Assembly (NCBI RefSeq): GCF_026672275.1
Contig: NZ_JANQCD010000026.1
Coordinates: 1-64,000 of the forward strand
Direction of reading: 5' to 3'
Length of the DNA: 64,000 bases
Source of the DNA: Marinifilum sp. D737
GTDB lineage: Bacteria > Bacteroidota > Bacteroidia > Bacteroidales > Marinifilaceae
A model generated the notes under the pieces. That model saw only the letters and a program-made list of their open reading frames with translations. It was not told the DNA's origin and searched no databases. Made by a program: the position numbers and the translations under genes. Each line of letters opens with the position of its first letter. Positions within the stretch are counted from its first letter, which is position 1. This document shows, one piece after another, positions 1-8,165 of the stretch.

Positions 1-460
1 TCTAGTTTAGTCATCCCGTGACAAAATCAAAAATTCAAAGGGTGACTAATAAGCATCTTGTAAATTAGTCACCCCTTGACTGGTACATCTTCTAGGTTAG
101 CCATCCCGTGACAAAATCAAAAAGTCAAAGGGTGACTAATAAGCATCTTGTAAATTAATCACCCCTTGACTGGTACATCTTCTAGGTTAGCCATCCCGTG
201 ACAAAATCAAAAAGTCAAAGGGTGACTATTAAGCATCTTGTAAATTAGTCACCCCTTGACTGGTATTTAGATCTTTTAGATTAGTCATCCCATGACAAAA
301 TCCCTAAAAGTCAAAGGGTGACTAATAAGCATCTTGCAAATCAGTCACCCCTTGACTGGTATTTAGATCTTTTAGATTAGTCATCCCATGACAAAATCCC
401 TAAAAGTCAAAGGGTGACTATTAAGCATCTTGCAAATCAGTCACCCCTTGACTGGTAAAA
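1..460. repeat. Tandem array of five 90-96 bp hairpin units
   Basis: Five head-to-tail units start near 1, 91, 181, 275 and 371. The first three are 90-94 bp and nearly identical; the last two share extra bases (about 96 bp). Each unit holds three copies of one ~16 bp element related to TTAGTCACCCCTTGAC. In unit 1 these lie at 7-22 (direct), 34-50 (inverted) and 64-80 (direct). The second and third form a stem of about 17 bp with a 13 nt loop and one mismatch. The last element lies inside the 3' end of the ATP-grasp gene, whose TGA stop is formed by repeat sequence. The array begins at or before the window edge, so its full length is unknown. There are no unique spacers as in CRISPR. Confidence 0.93.
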
Positions 461-1513
461 TATTCTTGCAATTCCTTTTGCAATTTCTGGCAATGGATCT
501 TTTACAATGTATTGCCAGGATGAGGTTTTAAGTACAGAGAAACTTTTGCTTTGCAGAGCTGCTTTGGCCAGGTAAAATTTGGTTTTTTGGTATCCTTCAA
601 AACTAATTTCTTTATGATGTGCCCGGGAAATCATTAAACCTGGAAAATTAACTCCGGCATACAATGAACCTATCAATGTACTCCACATTCTTGGATTGAA
701 ATCAATAAGCAAATAGGAATCTGTTTCCTTTCGGTAAATAAAATCCAAATGAGCAATCCCACTCCAATTAAGTTGCTTGACTATGGCCTTGGTTGCATCC
801 AATAGTTTTTGATCTTCCAGGAATTCTATCCCTGTAGCAAAAGAGTAGGCTTCGCGTACCAAACCCTTTTGGATGGTATAGGCTAGAATTTCACCATTTT
901 CAGCAAGTAAACTGATATCAATATCTTCTCCGTTCAACTTTTCCTGAATCACATAGTCATCTGCTTTAAAATCAATATTGCTGATTTTTTCTTCGTATTC
1001 TTCTCTCGACTTACATTCCATAATTCTGTTCTCCTCGAAATCAGTTCTAGGTTTAAGAAGTAATGGAAAATTAAACTGCTGAATATTGTCGCCTGATATT
1101 TCTTTAGTTTTAGGACTTGGAAAAGAATTGTTTACTAAAAACTCTGCAAGAAAAAACTTATTGGTAACGGTAGCAAATGTACTTTGGGTAGGCATTGGTG
1201 GAAAAACCGAACCATTAAATAGCCTTCTGTACTTTGTTATAAATTGATAGTTAGAGAACTTAACAGGTAGAATCATATTAATATCCCATTTCTTTTCCAA
1301 AGCACTTATTTCTTGAATGATCTCTTTTGGATCCGAAGACTTTAGATATTGATATTTGGTTACATATCTCGAATAGGGAATGGTATTGAAATAAGTTTTC
1401 TTTTCGGGAGAAACCACAAAGATATTAACAGCCTGTTCATAACTCAGGCAGCGAATGGTGTCCAATAAATATGGGCCTCCATAATCATCTATTAGTAGTA
1501 CGTTGGTGGTCAT
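437..1513 (-). CDS. ATP-grasp domain protein
   Basis: A 358-residue ATP-grasp enzyme of the carbamoyl-phosphate-synthase/D-Ala ligase-like superfamily. Such enzymes join a carboxylate to an amine or thiol through an acyl-phosphate; the substrate here cannot be read. The N-terminus (MTTNVLLIDDYGG) looks like the pre-ATP-grasp Rossmann-type domain. The central part has FPLLLKPR (ATP-binding lysine) and QEKLNGEDIDIS, and the C-terminal part has HLDFIYR and LLIDFNPRMW, the usual metal-binding 'E/D-x-N-P-R' site with Asp for Glu. An upstream ATG at 1552 is in frame, but MTTNV at 1513 directly begins the conserved fold and was chosen. The last six codons lie in the tandem repeat array. The gene stands about 90 bp downstream of plsY. 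Confidence 0.82.
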   Translation of the reverse strand: MTTNVLLIDDYGGPYLLDTIRCLSYEQAVNIFVVSPEKKTYFNTIPYSRYVTKYQYLKSSDPKEIIQEISALEKKWDINMILPVKFSNYQFITKYRRLFNGSVFPPMPTQSTFATVTNKFFLAEFLVNNSFPSPKTKEISGDNIQQFNFPLLLKPRTDFEENRIMECKSREEYEEKISNIDFKADDYVIQEKLNGEDIDISLLAENGEILAYTIQKGLVREAYSFATGIEFLEDQKLLDATKAIVKQLNWSGIAHLDFIYRKETDSYLLIDFNPRMWSTLIGSLYAGVNFPGLMISRAHHKEISFEGYQKTKFYLAKAALQSKSFSVLKTSSWQYIVKDPLPEIAKGIARIFYQSRGD

Positions 1514-1601
1514 CCTATGAGTTAAGGTAGTAAATATCACAGAAAACTGCAACGTTCAATGTAAAATAAAAGATGTGTAGATCCTAAATTGAGGAGTGAT
1601 C

Positions 1602-2204
1602 TCAACTCAACTCGGTTCCTTTAAAAAGTCGTTTGATATTTGCAGTATGTCTTATAAATATGAATAGGGAACAAGTCAATAAATAAAGGATTATATTTTG
1701 ATCGTGTCCCAGAAAGTAGGCCGAAAGAGGAAGGCAAACCGCAATTGCCAATGAGCCTAGGGAAACAAACTTAAAGCCTTTTTTCACAATAAAATAAACT
1801 GCTACCGAGATGAAAACAGATATGGGTGCGATTAGAACTGAAGCCCCCAGAGTCGTATTAACACCCTTTCCGCCCTTAAACTTTAGAAGAAAACTAAAAT
1901 TGTGACCAAGTATTGCAGCCAGTGCTACAAAGTAAATTAGCGAAGGGGAAATTGTGAGGAATTGATATTCTTGGATGAGAAGGACAAAGAAGACAGGCAA
2001 TAATCCCTTGACCATATCGGTAATTTGTGTGTATATCGAAATTTTGCTGCCTGCGATTCTTTTTACATTGGTAGAACCAATGTTGCCACTCCCGAAATTA
2101 CGAATGTCTTTTCCGGTTGAGATTTTGGTATAGACATATCCTGCAGGGAAAGATCCAAGCATATAAGCTGTCAGAATTAGTAAGTAGTCCCAAAAGAATG
2201 TCAT
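1602..2204 (-). CDS. plsY: Glycerol-3-phosphate acyltransferase PlsY
   Basis: Transfers an acyl group from acyl-phosphate to glycerol-3-phosphate, the first step of phospholipid synthesis in the PlsX/PlsY pathway; integral inner-membrane enzyme. It has 200 residues with about five hydrophobic segments. The three family motifs are visible: LGSFPAGY with GSGNIGSTNVKR (motif 1), GHNFSFLLKFKGGKGVNT (motif 2) and a more diverged motif 3 near LFIFIRHTANIKR. Its ATG overlaps the TGA of the upstream peroxiredoxin gene as ATGA (2201-2204), so the two are probably translationally coupled. Length is normal for the family. Confidence 0.95.
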   Translation of the reverse strand: MTFFWDYLLILTAYMLGSFPAGYVYTKISTGKDIRNFGSGNIGSTNVKRIAGSKISIYTQITDMVKGLLPVFFVLLIQEYQFLTISPSLIYFVALAAILGHNFSFLLKFKGGKGVNTTLGASVLIAPISVFISVAVYFIVKKGFKFVSLGSLAIAVCLPLSAYFLGHDQNIILYLLTCSLFIFIRHTANIKRLFKGTELS

Positions 2205-2776
2205 TCAAGTTGTTTTAAAATGTTTTTGGCCTGATCAATGTGCTCCGTAGCTCGAAACTGTGAATTAAAGATATGAACAATTTTCCCCGATCGGTCAACA
2301 ACATAGGTAACTCTTCCCGGTAAAAGGCCAAAAAAGTTGGTGGGTACCCCAAATTGTTTGCGAACCGTATTGTTTACATCGCACAGAAGGTTGAAGTTCA
2401 GCTTGTGTTTTTCTGCAAACTCCTTATGACTGCTAACCGATTGACCACTGATGCCAAAAACTTCTGCGTTTAAATCATTAAAATCTTCGTACTGATCACG
2501 AAAACTACATGCCTGCTTTGTACAGCCTGGCGTATCATCTTTTGGGTAGAAATAGATTACCAGATTTTGCTTTCCAATAAAATTCTTGATATTGATGAGT
2601 TCTCCATCCTGGTTTTGAAGTTGAAAAACCGGAATTTGATCACCTACCTGTAATTCTTTTGATTTGTCTGCCATTGCCGAAAAAGGAAAAATAATTGTGA
2701 GTATTAAAATTAATGTCTTTATGTGCAGATCCCAAAGAAATTGGTTGGAATGATTTTGTATTGCTTTTTGTAACAT
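2201..2776 (-). CDS. Exported Bcp/PrxQ-type peroxiredoxin
   Basis: A thiol peroxidase of the AhpC/TSA superfamily, Bcp (PrxQ) group, which reduces peroxides with thioredoxin-like partners. The peroxidatic cysteine is in YPKDDTPGCTKQAC and the resolving cysteine follows five residues later, as in E. coli Bcp. Unlike the usual cytoplasmic Bcp (about 150 residues), this copy has an N-terminal hydrophobic segment (LILILTIIFPFSAMA), so it is probably secreted or membrane-anchored in the periplasm. A longer frame opens at 2833 but would overlap the upstream DUF1295 gene; the ATG at 2776 leaves a 16 bp gap and places the signal sequence near the N-terminus. It overlaps plsY by 4 bp. Confidence 0.88.
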   Translation of the reverse strand: MLQKAIQNHSNQFLWDLHIKTLILILTIIFPFSAMADKSKELQVGDQIPVFQLQNQDGELINIKNFIGKQNLVIYFYPKDDTPGCTKQACSFRDQYEDFNDLNAEVFGISGQSVSSHKEFAEKHKLNFNLLCDVNNTVRKQFGVPTNFFGLLPGRVTYVVDRSGKIVHIFNSQFRATEHIDQAKNILKQLE

Positions 2777-2792
2777 GATAAGGCCATTTGAT

Positions 2793-3575
2793 TTATTGCA
2801 CTTGCTTTTTAGGAAACCATGGGAAAAAGGCACTGGTTCTCTCTACATAATCCTTGTATGCAGGTTTATCGCTTGTAAGTGTTCTTTCCAACATGGCAAC
2901 ACCCGATATTTTAATGATGAGGTAAGTCATTAACAAGGAACCTAAAACAAACCAGTATTGTTGGGCTGCAATGGCAAATAGCGCATAACTCCACCACACA
3001 GCTGCATCACCAAAATAATTGGGATGCCTGGTATATTTCCAGAAACCTGATGAGAGCACTTCATTCTTGTTTTTTCTTTGTTTTCTAAATTTGGTCAATT
3101 GGTAATCACCACCTGCTTCGAAACTGATTCCGATAATCCAGACTGCCATAGCCACAAAATCAAACACATTTAAAGGAGTATTTTCTTCTGCAATATAAAC
3201 ACCAAACAAAGGAGAGGCAATCATTAACATTAATACTCCCTGTAAAAGGAAAACCTGGAAATAACTAAACCACCAATAGCGGTGTTCCCCGTAATCTTTC
3301 CTGAATTTTTGATATCTGAAATCTTCGGGTTTGCCTACGTTCCGAATGAATAAATGGATGGTGAGGCGCAATCCCCAAATGGAAACCAAAACAAATAAAA
3401 TGATTTGGCGCAGAAACAATTTATCGGCTGTAAAAAACAGGTAAGTTCCGATTACAACAAAACCAAATCCCCAGAAAATATCTACGATACTGGCATTTTT
3501 AATGTATACACTATACATCCATAGTAATGTTACCAATACGATAATTAGGATGCTTGCATTGAGATATAAAACCAT
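2793..3575 (-). CDS. DUF1295 membrane protein, steroid 5-alpha-reductase-like
   Basis: A 260-residue polytopic membrane protein with six to seven hydrophobic segments. The C-terminal block SGFWKYTRHPNYFGDAAVWW matches the RHPNYFGE signature of the DUF1295/steroid 5-alpha-reductase and isoprenylcysteine methyltransferase-like fold, which binds a nucleotide cofactor near this motif. DUF1295 members are presumed NADPH-dependent reductases of lipid-like substrates, but no substrate can be assigned from sequence. It is first in a tight minus-strand run with the exported peroxiredoxin and plsY (16 bp gap, then ATGA overlap), which hints at a membrane-lipid or envelope redox role. Confidence 0.87.
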   Translation of the reverse strand: MVLYLNASILIIVLVTLLWMYSVYIKNASIVDIFWGFGFVVIGTYLFFTADKLFLRQIILFVLVSIWGLRLTIHLFIRNVGKPEDFRYQKFRKDYGEHRYWWFSYFQVFLLQGVLMLMIASPLFGVYIAEENTPLNVFDFVAMAVWIIGISFEAGGDYQLTKFRKQRKNKNEVLSSGFWKYTRHPNYFGDAAVWWSYALFAIAAQQYWFVLGSLLMTYLIIKISGVAMLERTLTSDKPAYKDYVERTSAFFPWFPKKQVQ

Positions 3576-3706
3576 AATTTTAAGCTAATTGTTCATGTGT
3601 AAAACAATTTGGTAATAAAAAATGTTCTATTCCATTTTCTGAATTTTCAATACAATAAGGTTTTGATATCCTCACTCCGAATGAGATGATCAGGGCAAGG
3701 GGAGAT

Positions 3707-5491
3707 CTATTCGAATTGAAGGGCAACAGCAACAGTTCCTTCTCCTGCATTCATCCCAATAACTGGCGAAATGTTGATCACTTCAATCGGAGCTTTGCCC
3801 AAGAGATCATTCAAACGGTCGCCGTATTTTTTGGCCACCTCATGACTGTTGGCGTGCAGAATGATATAGTTCCAGATTTTTTGATCTTTCTTCAGATTCA
3901 GAACATGCTTAATGACTTTATTGATATTGGCTTTCTGACCAATGGCTTGTCCAAATAATTTAGATTCTCCCAATTCGTTGAGTGATACAATTGGATTAAT
4001 TCTTAGAAACATTGCAAGTTTTCCCACTGCAGGAGGAACACGACCTCCTTTAATCATGGCAGTTAAGTTTTTTACACTCACAAATATCTTGGTTTTATTC
4101 AACCACGAATCTAGCTGGGAAAGAATTGTTTCCATGTTTTCTCCTTGCTCAATCGCTTTCGCGATACGCAAAACTGCCAGACCTAATCCACCAGATACAT
4201 TACGAGAATTGATAACATGTATGGGAATGTTGAGTTCTTTTTGTACCCTTTCGGCTGCTTTTTGAGCACTGCGGAAGGTACCACTGAATTTCTCAGACAA
4301 ATGAATGGAGATGATGGCATCATAGTTTTGAGCCATCTGGGAATAGGTGTTTACAAAAGTATATTCATTAATTTGAGAGGTTGTAGGAAAGTGTTCCGAT
4401 TTATCTAAAAGCTCATAAAACTCTCTGGCTTTAAGGGTTACCCCATCGAGATATTGACTGTCGCCAAAAGAGAGATGCAAAGGCATTACATTCACCTGGT
4501 AAGAATCGATGATTTCCTGAGGCAGATCGCAGGTTGAATCGCTTACAATCCCAATTTTCCATTTTTGATTTTTGCTGATTTCACTCTGCCTTAGCATATC
4601 GTCAACCTTTGGAGAATTGATGATGGCAAAGTTTTCCAATTGATGAAAAAGTTCCGATGGATTGTTGGTATGTACATGAACTCTGCAAGAGGTTTTTCCT
4701 CCATTTATCACTACAGAATCGCCATTTTTATTTAAAATCTCTTTGATTTCTTTTAAGGAAATAGACGGTTCTTTAAGAATGGCTTCAGTGCAATATCGAT
4801 AATTGATATCTTCCAAATGATCAATGACAGCATTGGCAGAAGGAATGAAATTAGGCGACTTTATTCTATCGATAATGCCATGATTCACAAAATCCATAAC
4901 ACCCTCAATAAATACCACAAAACCTTTTGCTCCTGCATCTACAATGTTGTGCTTTTTTAAAACTGCCAGCTGATCGGTAGTTCTTTTAAGCGATGTTTCC
5001 AGTACTTGCATGGATTCATTCAGAACTTGTTTGAACTCTTCCAGTTGCTTTCGTTTCGAATAGAGAAATTCCGACCAGTCTTTAATTACCGTGAGCATGG
5101 TTCCTTCAACTGGTGTACCTATCGATTCATAGATGTATGGAATAGAAGATTGAACACTTTCGACAAATTCTAAGAAGCTGATGCTCTTTTTCTCTGATGT
5201 TTCACTGCTTAATCCGTACAGGAACTGGGCCATGATGATTCCTGAATTCCCTCTTGCGCCTACCTGTGCTGCTTCTGCAATCTGATCGACCATGAATTTG
5301 TAGGATACATTGGGCGAAATCCGATCCATTACCGATCGCATGGTAGATGCCATATTGCTGCCTGTATCCTTATCGGCAACAGGATAAACATTAATACGAT
5401 TCAGCTCATTTAAGTTTTTTATCAACTTATTGGCGCCCGCAAGAAAAGCGAAGTAGAGGTAACGACCATCGATATTTTGCATGGGATTCAT
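3707..5491 (-). CDS. DAK2-DegV fusion, fatty acid kinase-like (FakA N-terminal part + FakB)
   Basis: A 594-residue fusion. Residues ~1-200 form a DhaL/DAK2-type kinase domain (NVYPVADKDTGSNMAST is the Mg-ATP site; GARGNSGIIMAQFL follows). Residues ~210-310 match the FakA middle region (YRYCTEAIL, GDSVVINGGKTSCRVHVHT). Residues ~315-594 are a complete DegV fold (VSDSTCDLPQEII, TSQINEYTF, SEKFSGTFRSA, NSRNVSGGLGL). In Firmicutes the kinase FakA and the fatty-acid-binding FakB are separate proteins that together make acyl-phosphate for PlsX/PlsY; here they are one chain, upstream of a plsY on the same strand. That link to lipid synthesis is inference. Start M1 at 5491; M4 (5482) is an alternative. 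Confidence 0.88.
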   Translation of the reverse strand: MNPMQNIDGRYLYFAFLAGANKLIKNLNELNRINVYPVADKDTGSNMASTMRSVMDRISPNVSYKFMVDQIAEAAQVGARGNSGIIMAQFLYGLSSETSEKKSISFLEFVESVQSSIPYIYESIGTPVEGTMLTVIKDWSEFLYSKRKQLEEFKQVLNESMQVLETSLKRTTDQLAVLKKHNIVDAGAKGFVVFIEGVMDFVNHGIIDRIKSPNFIPSANAVIDHLEDINYRYCTEAILKEPSISLKEIKEILNKNGDSVVINGGKTSCRVHVHTNNPSELFHQLENFAIINSPKVDDMLRQSEISKNQKWKIGIVSDSTCDLPQEIIDSYQVNVMPLHLSFGDSQYLDGVTLKAREFYELLDKSEHFPTTSQINEYTFVNTYSQMAQNYDAIISIHLSEKFSGTFRSAQKAAERVQKELNIPIHVINSRNVSGGLGLAVLRIAKAIEQGENMETILSQLDSWLNKTKIFVSVKNLTAMIKGGRVPPAVGKLAMFLRINPIVSLNELGESKLFGQAIGQKANINKVIKHVLNLKKDQKIWNYIILHANSHEVAKKYGDRLNDLLGKAPIEVINISPVIGMNAGEGTVAVALQFE

Positions 5492-5680
5492 ATATGATTC
5501 TTAAGATTGACTTTAAGGTACTTATATTATTGCATTTTGAAAAATACTTGGCTATAAACAATTGTATCGACCGAAAAGTTTAATATCGAATTAACAAGCT
5601 AATTACCTTTTGATACATTAGTTTGCACAAGTCGGTTTATTATTTCTTACAACACCATAGGTATGGATCAGGTGTCATTT

Positions 5681-5758
5681 TTCGTCGAGAGATATTACAA
5701 TCTTCGACGAAGAGTGTAATATTTCTCGACGAAAAAATTATGAATCTTCGACGAAGAT
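5681..5758. repeat. Nested palindrome cluster based on TCTTCGACGAAGA
   Basis: Arms at 5681-5699 and 5715-5733 are inverted copies of 19 bp with one mismatch (TTCGTCGAGA...). Their 15 nt loop is itself a small palindrome, TCTTCGACGAAGA. A second palindrome, ATCTTCGACGAAGAT, follows at 5744-5758. No long T-run adjoins, so it does not look like a simple terminator; a protein-binding site or mobile hairpin repeat is possible. Confidence 0.8.
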
Positions 5759-5871
5759 TATACTGTAAACATTACGATTCCTTTACCTGTTCAAGTGAAT
5801 GAGCTTTGTTATGTGATGTTTGTCACAAGGGCAAACTCATATTCGATCGAAATCGCAAATGCAAGTGAGTA

Positions 5872-5913
5872 GACAAAAAGAAAGGAAGCTGTCACTAACA
5901 GACAGATTCCTTT
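5872..5913 (-). terminator. Terminator of the DUF2157/GDYXXLXY operon
   Basis: Arms 5881-5893 (AAAGGAAGCTGTC) and 5901-5913 pair over 13 bp with one mismatch and a 7 nt loop. Read on the minus strand, the hairpin runs into a T-rich stretch (TTTCTTTTTG), about 50 bp past the stop of the GDYXXLXY gene. Confidence 0.7.
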
Positions 5914-5963
5914 AGAGCTAATGCAAAATTTAATGCTTATGCGATTTTAAAAAAATAGGATGC

Positions 5964-6554
5964 TTATTTGAAGTCATTTACCGCATCTTTTATAGAAGTA
6001 TCGTTTATCATTACATCTTTAAGAGTTGCTTTCCCGTTTTTTAGGTTTACCAATGCATAAGTTGAAGTTTTGCTGTCTGTTGTTGATTTTCGATAAAGAT
6101 CTTCAGCTGCTTTGGCTTTTGTTTCCTCCATATAGTACCTGTTAAAAGGATACTGAATTGTAATTTCTTTATCAATGATATGATTGAATTGGTCTTTATT
6201 TGTTTTTACATTTTGAATTTTGGCAGTCAGATAATGTTTCTCATTCGTAGGTTCTTTTAACAAAGCGCGCAGGGGACTTGCAAATCCTTCTTTATTTTCT
6301 GTAATGACGACAAACACGTCCTGTCCTTTTGCCCAATCCTCGTAACTGCTCACTCTAATTGCATTTTCTTTAAATCGGAGAGCAATGTACTTTCCCCTAA
6401 AAGGATCATTTGGATCGACAGGAGCCGTTTGAAATTTAAATTCTTTTCCATGAGAAAGGATTTGCTCCTGATCGTAAATGCTTTTAACAGGAATACTTAA
6501 TTGAATTAGTGCAATTACAATGAATATTGGGAATATGATTTTCTTATGCATCAT
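5964..6554 (-). CDS. GDYXXLXY domain protein
   Basis: A 196-residue membrane-anchored protein with one N-terminal hydrophobic segment (IIFPIFIVIALIQLSIPV). The family motif appears as DPFRGKYIALRF, preceded by QTAPVDPNDPFRG, typical of this family of unknown function. Family members are usually encoded beside DUF2157 proteins, as here (11 bp overlap with the upstream gene), so the two products probably act together in the membrane. The second ATG, 3 bp in, is an equally good start. Confidence 0.87.
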   Translation of the reverse strand: MMHKKIIFPIFIVIALIQLSIPVKSIYDQEQILSHGKEFKFQTAPVDPNDPFRGKYIALRFKENAIRVSSYEDWAKGQDVFVVITENKEGFASPLRALLKEPTNEKHYLTAKIQNVKTNKDQFNHIIDKEITIQYPFNRYYMEETKAKAAEDLYRKSTTDSKTSTYALVNLKNGKATLKDVMINDTSIKDAVNDFK

Positions 6555-7818
6555 GTTTTTTCATCTTTAATAATTGATAATTGGCAATAAAGAATCCAAA
6601 TCCAATTGAAAGGAAAAGAATGCCTCTCACTACAAAACTTAAATCGGTATCGAAAAATCGGCAGATGATCAAAGCTGTAATAATGAGCAAACCAGAGTTC
6701 ATTGACTTTAAATTTCTTTGTATGGTTCCCGAAATAATAGTTATTAAACCTAGTGCAAAAACAAGAATATTGACCAAGATAAATGCGAAAGAAGTATGAG
6801 AACTTAGCAAGAAAATCAGTATCAATACAAAAAATAATATCTCATTTGTTTTAAGCTTATTTTTCGCCCAGTTTTGGTAAGCAAGAAATATTGCAATTAT
6901 TGAAGTTATGAAAGTAGAATAAACTTCCGGAGCATATTGCAAACTGGCATTATCGTAAATTTCTCTCCTGATATCTACCCACATATCATCGAAACTTAAA
7001 ATAAGAAGGATTACAATACTGCCAATCCAACCAATTATTTTAAATCCATTGCTTATGGCGGATTTCCTGGTGTAAAAATCTTTGCTACCCACTAAAGTGA
7101 AAATGCCAAACAAACTCATGTAGGCTAAGAACATGATTTCTTCATGACTATCAGCGAAAGTGCCCAGGCAAATGGTAAGCGAAAGGGGAATCATCCAATT
7201 GTGAAAAGAAATGCTGTTGCTTTCAGGATTTTGCTTTTTCTGATTTAGGTAGAAAAATATAGTAGTACCTATAAATAGAATGTACCAATAAGGGATGGTT
7301 TCAGTATGCTCCCAATATCCTACATTTATTGCATAAAATGAACTTCCTGTTAAAAATAATAGGGATCCTATTGAAGAACTCATAACAAAAGGAATTGGAA
7401 GAAATAGAATCATCCAAATAAAAAGAAATGATCCAAGTTCTCCGGGAATATTATAGATCTGGCTAATGAGAGAAATGCAGGATCCCAGTGCAAAGAATAA
7501 AAAACTTACACTTGCTTCTCTCCAGGCTTGTGAATTTTTCTTCTTTAGGATAGTAAACCCGCAGGCTGCTTGTCCAATGATGAGAGGGAACAATGCCAAA
7601 CTTGTTTTTAGTGGTCTTGCAAAATTATCCCAATTGTGAGCAACAATTAAAATGATGCCCAATCCGATTAAAATTGCACCTAAAGTTCCAAAAATTACCA
7701 GAAGTTTGTTTGGGGATGCTTGCTTCTTTGAAGTGTAATAGAGAATAATGTCATCAGCTGTACTTTGCGAAATGACATTTGCTTCAACAAGCTTAGGTAT
7801 TTCTCTGAGAATACTCAT
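6544..7818 (-). CDS. DUF2157 polytopic membrane protein
   Basis: A 424-residue protein whose N-terminal ~40 residues (LVEANVISQSTADDIILYY) are a soluble helical DUF2157 head, followed by about twelve hydrophobic segments from LLVIFGTLGAILIGLGIILIVAHNW onward. The function of the family is unknown. A longer frame starts at 7854, but the ATG at 7818 fits the family N-terminus (MSILREIPKL) and leaves room for a candidate promoter at 7842-7849. It overlaps the downstream GDYXXLXY gene, its standard partner. Confidence 0.86.
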   Translation of the reverse strand: MSILREIPKLVEANVISQSTADDIILYYTSKKQASPNKLLVIFGTLGAILIGLGIILIVAHNWDNFARPLKTSLALFPLIIGQAACGFTILKKKNSQAWREASVSFLFFALGSCISLISQIYNIPGELGSFLFIWMILFLPIPFVMSSSIGSLLFLTGSSFYAINVGYWEHTETIPYWYILFIGTTIFFYLNQKKQNPESNSISFHNWMIPLSLTICLGTFADSHEEIMFLAYMSLFGIFTLVGSKDFYTRKSAISNGFKIIGWIGSIVILLILSFDDMWVDIRREIYDNASLQYAPEVYSTFITSIIAIFLAYQNWAKNKLKTNEILFFVLILIFLLSSHTSFAFILVNILVFALGLITIISGTIQRNLKSMNSGLLIITALIICRFFDTDLSFVVRGILFLSIGFGFFIANYQLLKMKKHDA

Positions 7819-7841
7819 AATTAATAGGATTGGATTTAAAA

Positions 7842-7849
7842 CAAATCTA
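7842..7849 (-). promoter_or_regulatory. Candidate -7 element for the DUF2157 operon
   Basis: On the minus strand the sequence reads TAGATTTG, matching the Bacteroidota -7 consensus TAnnTTTG, 23 bp before the chosen DUF2157 start. A TTG lies upstream, but the spacing is about 24 bp against the usual ~19, so support is partial. Confidence 0.4.
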
Positions 7850-7883
7850 ATCATATTATACTTTTAGTGAAAACAATTAATAA

Positions 7884-7929
7884 AAAACCGAAAATTGCGG
7901 TGCCCCTATGCTGTGCAATTTTCGGTTTT
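7884..7929 (-). terminator. Strong 15 bp hairpin, terminator on the minus strand
   Basis: Arms 7884-7898 (AAAACCGAAAATTGC) and 7915-7929 pair perfectly over 15 bp with a 16 nt loop. On the minus strand the hairpin ends in GGTTTTTTATTAATT, a good U-tract. It would end transcripts coming from the Tricorn-like gene, or a small RNA lying between. Confidence 0.75.
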
Positions 7930-8165
7930 ATTTTGTCTGTTCAATGTATAGAAGAGGAGGGAGGAACAGACTCTTCCAAGGTGAGTTTCCTTTGGAAGGG
8001 GGTGTATTTGTTGTTGTCCATTTAAAGCGAGGACAAAGCTCAAATCATTTGAGGTGAAATGAGAAGTATTGAGCTTTGCCTCTTATTTTTTGCAGACAAT
8101 TAAGATTTCCCGAAAGCACAAACCCTATGTGAGCCGTGCTTTTCGGGGTATCTTGACTACACAGA
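7930..8165. other. Stretch of consecutive hairpins, possible structured RNA
   Basis: No ORF is supported. Inverted repeats follow one another: 7935-7942/7964-7971 (GTCTGTTC), 7973-7981/7989-7998 (CTTCCAAGG, one bulge), and a compound stem 8029-8082 made of GAGG/CCTC, AAAGCTCAA/TTGAGCTTT and TCATTT/AAATGA. A last stem lies at 8109-8148 (CCCGAAAGCAC, one bulge). The compound stem is followed on the plus strand by TTATTTTTTG (8083-8092), a U-tract for a plus-strand RNA; the minus strand ends at the 7884-7929 hairpin. The coding strand cannot be decided by eye. Confidence 0.5.

Larger units (their letters stand above)
5492..5963. other. 472 bp intergenic region rich in palindromes
   Basis: No supported coding sequence. 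It holds a nested palindrome cluster at 5681-5760 and a terminator-like hairpin at 5881-5913, listed separately. Any promoter of the DAK2-DegV gene should lie in the first ~150 bp, but no clear TAnnTTTG site was found. Confidence 0.7.

Noticed and set aside
1-460. CRISPR array or integron attC array
   Set aside because: Units are near-identical along their whole length with no unique spacers, and no GTTRRRY/RYYYAAC core pair or integrase is present.
3686-3958. Plus-strand ORFs at 3686-4408
   Set aside because: They lie antisense to the DAK2-DegV gene and have no recognisable domains.
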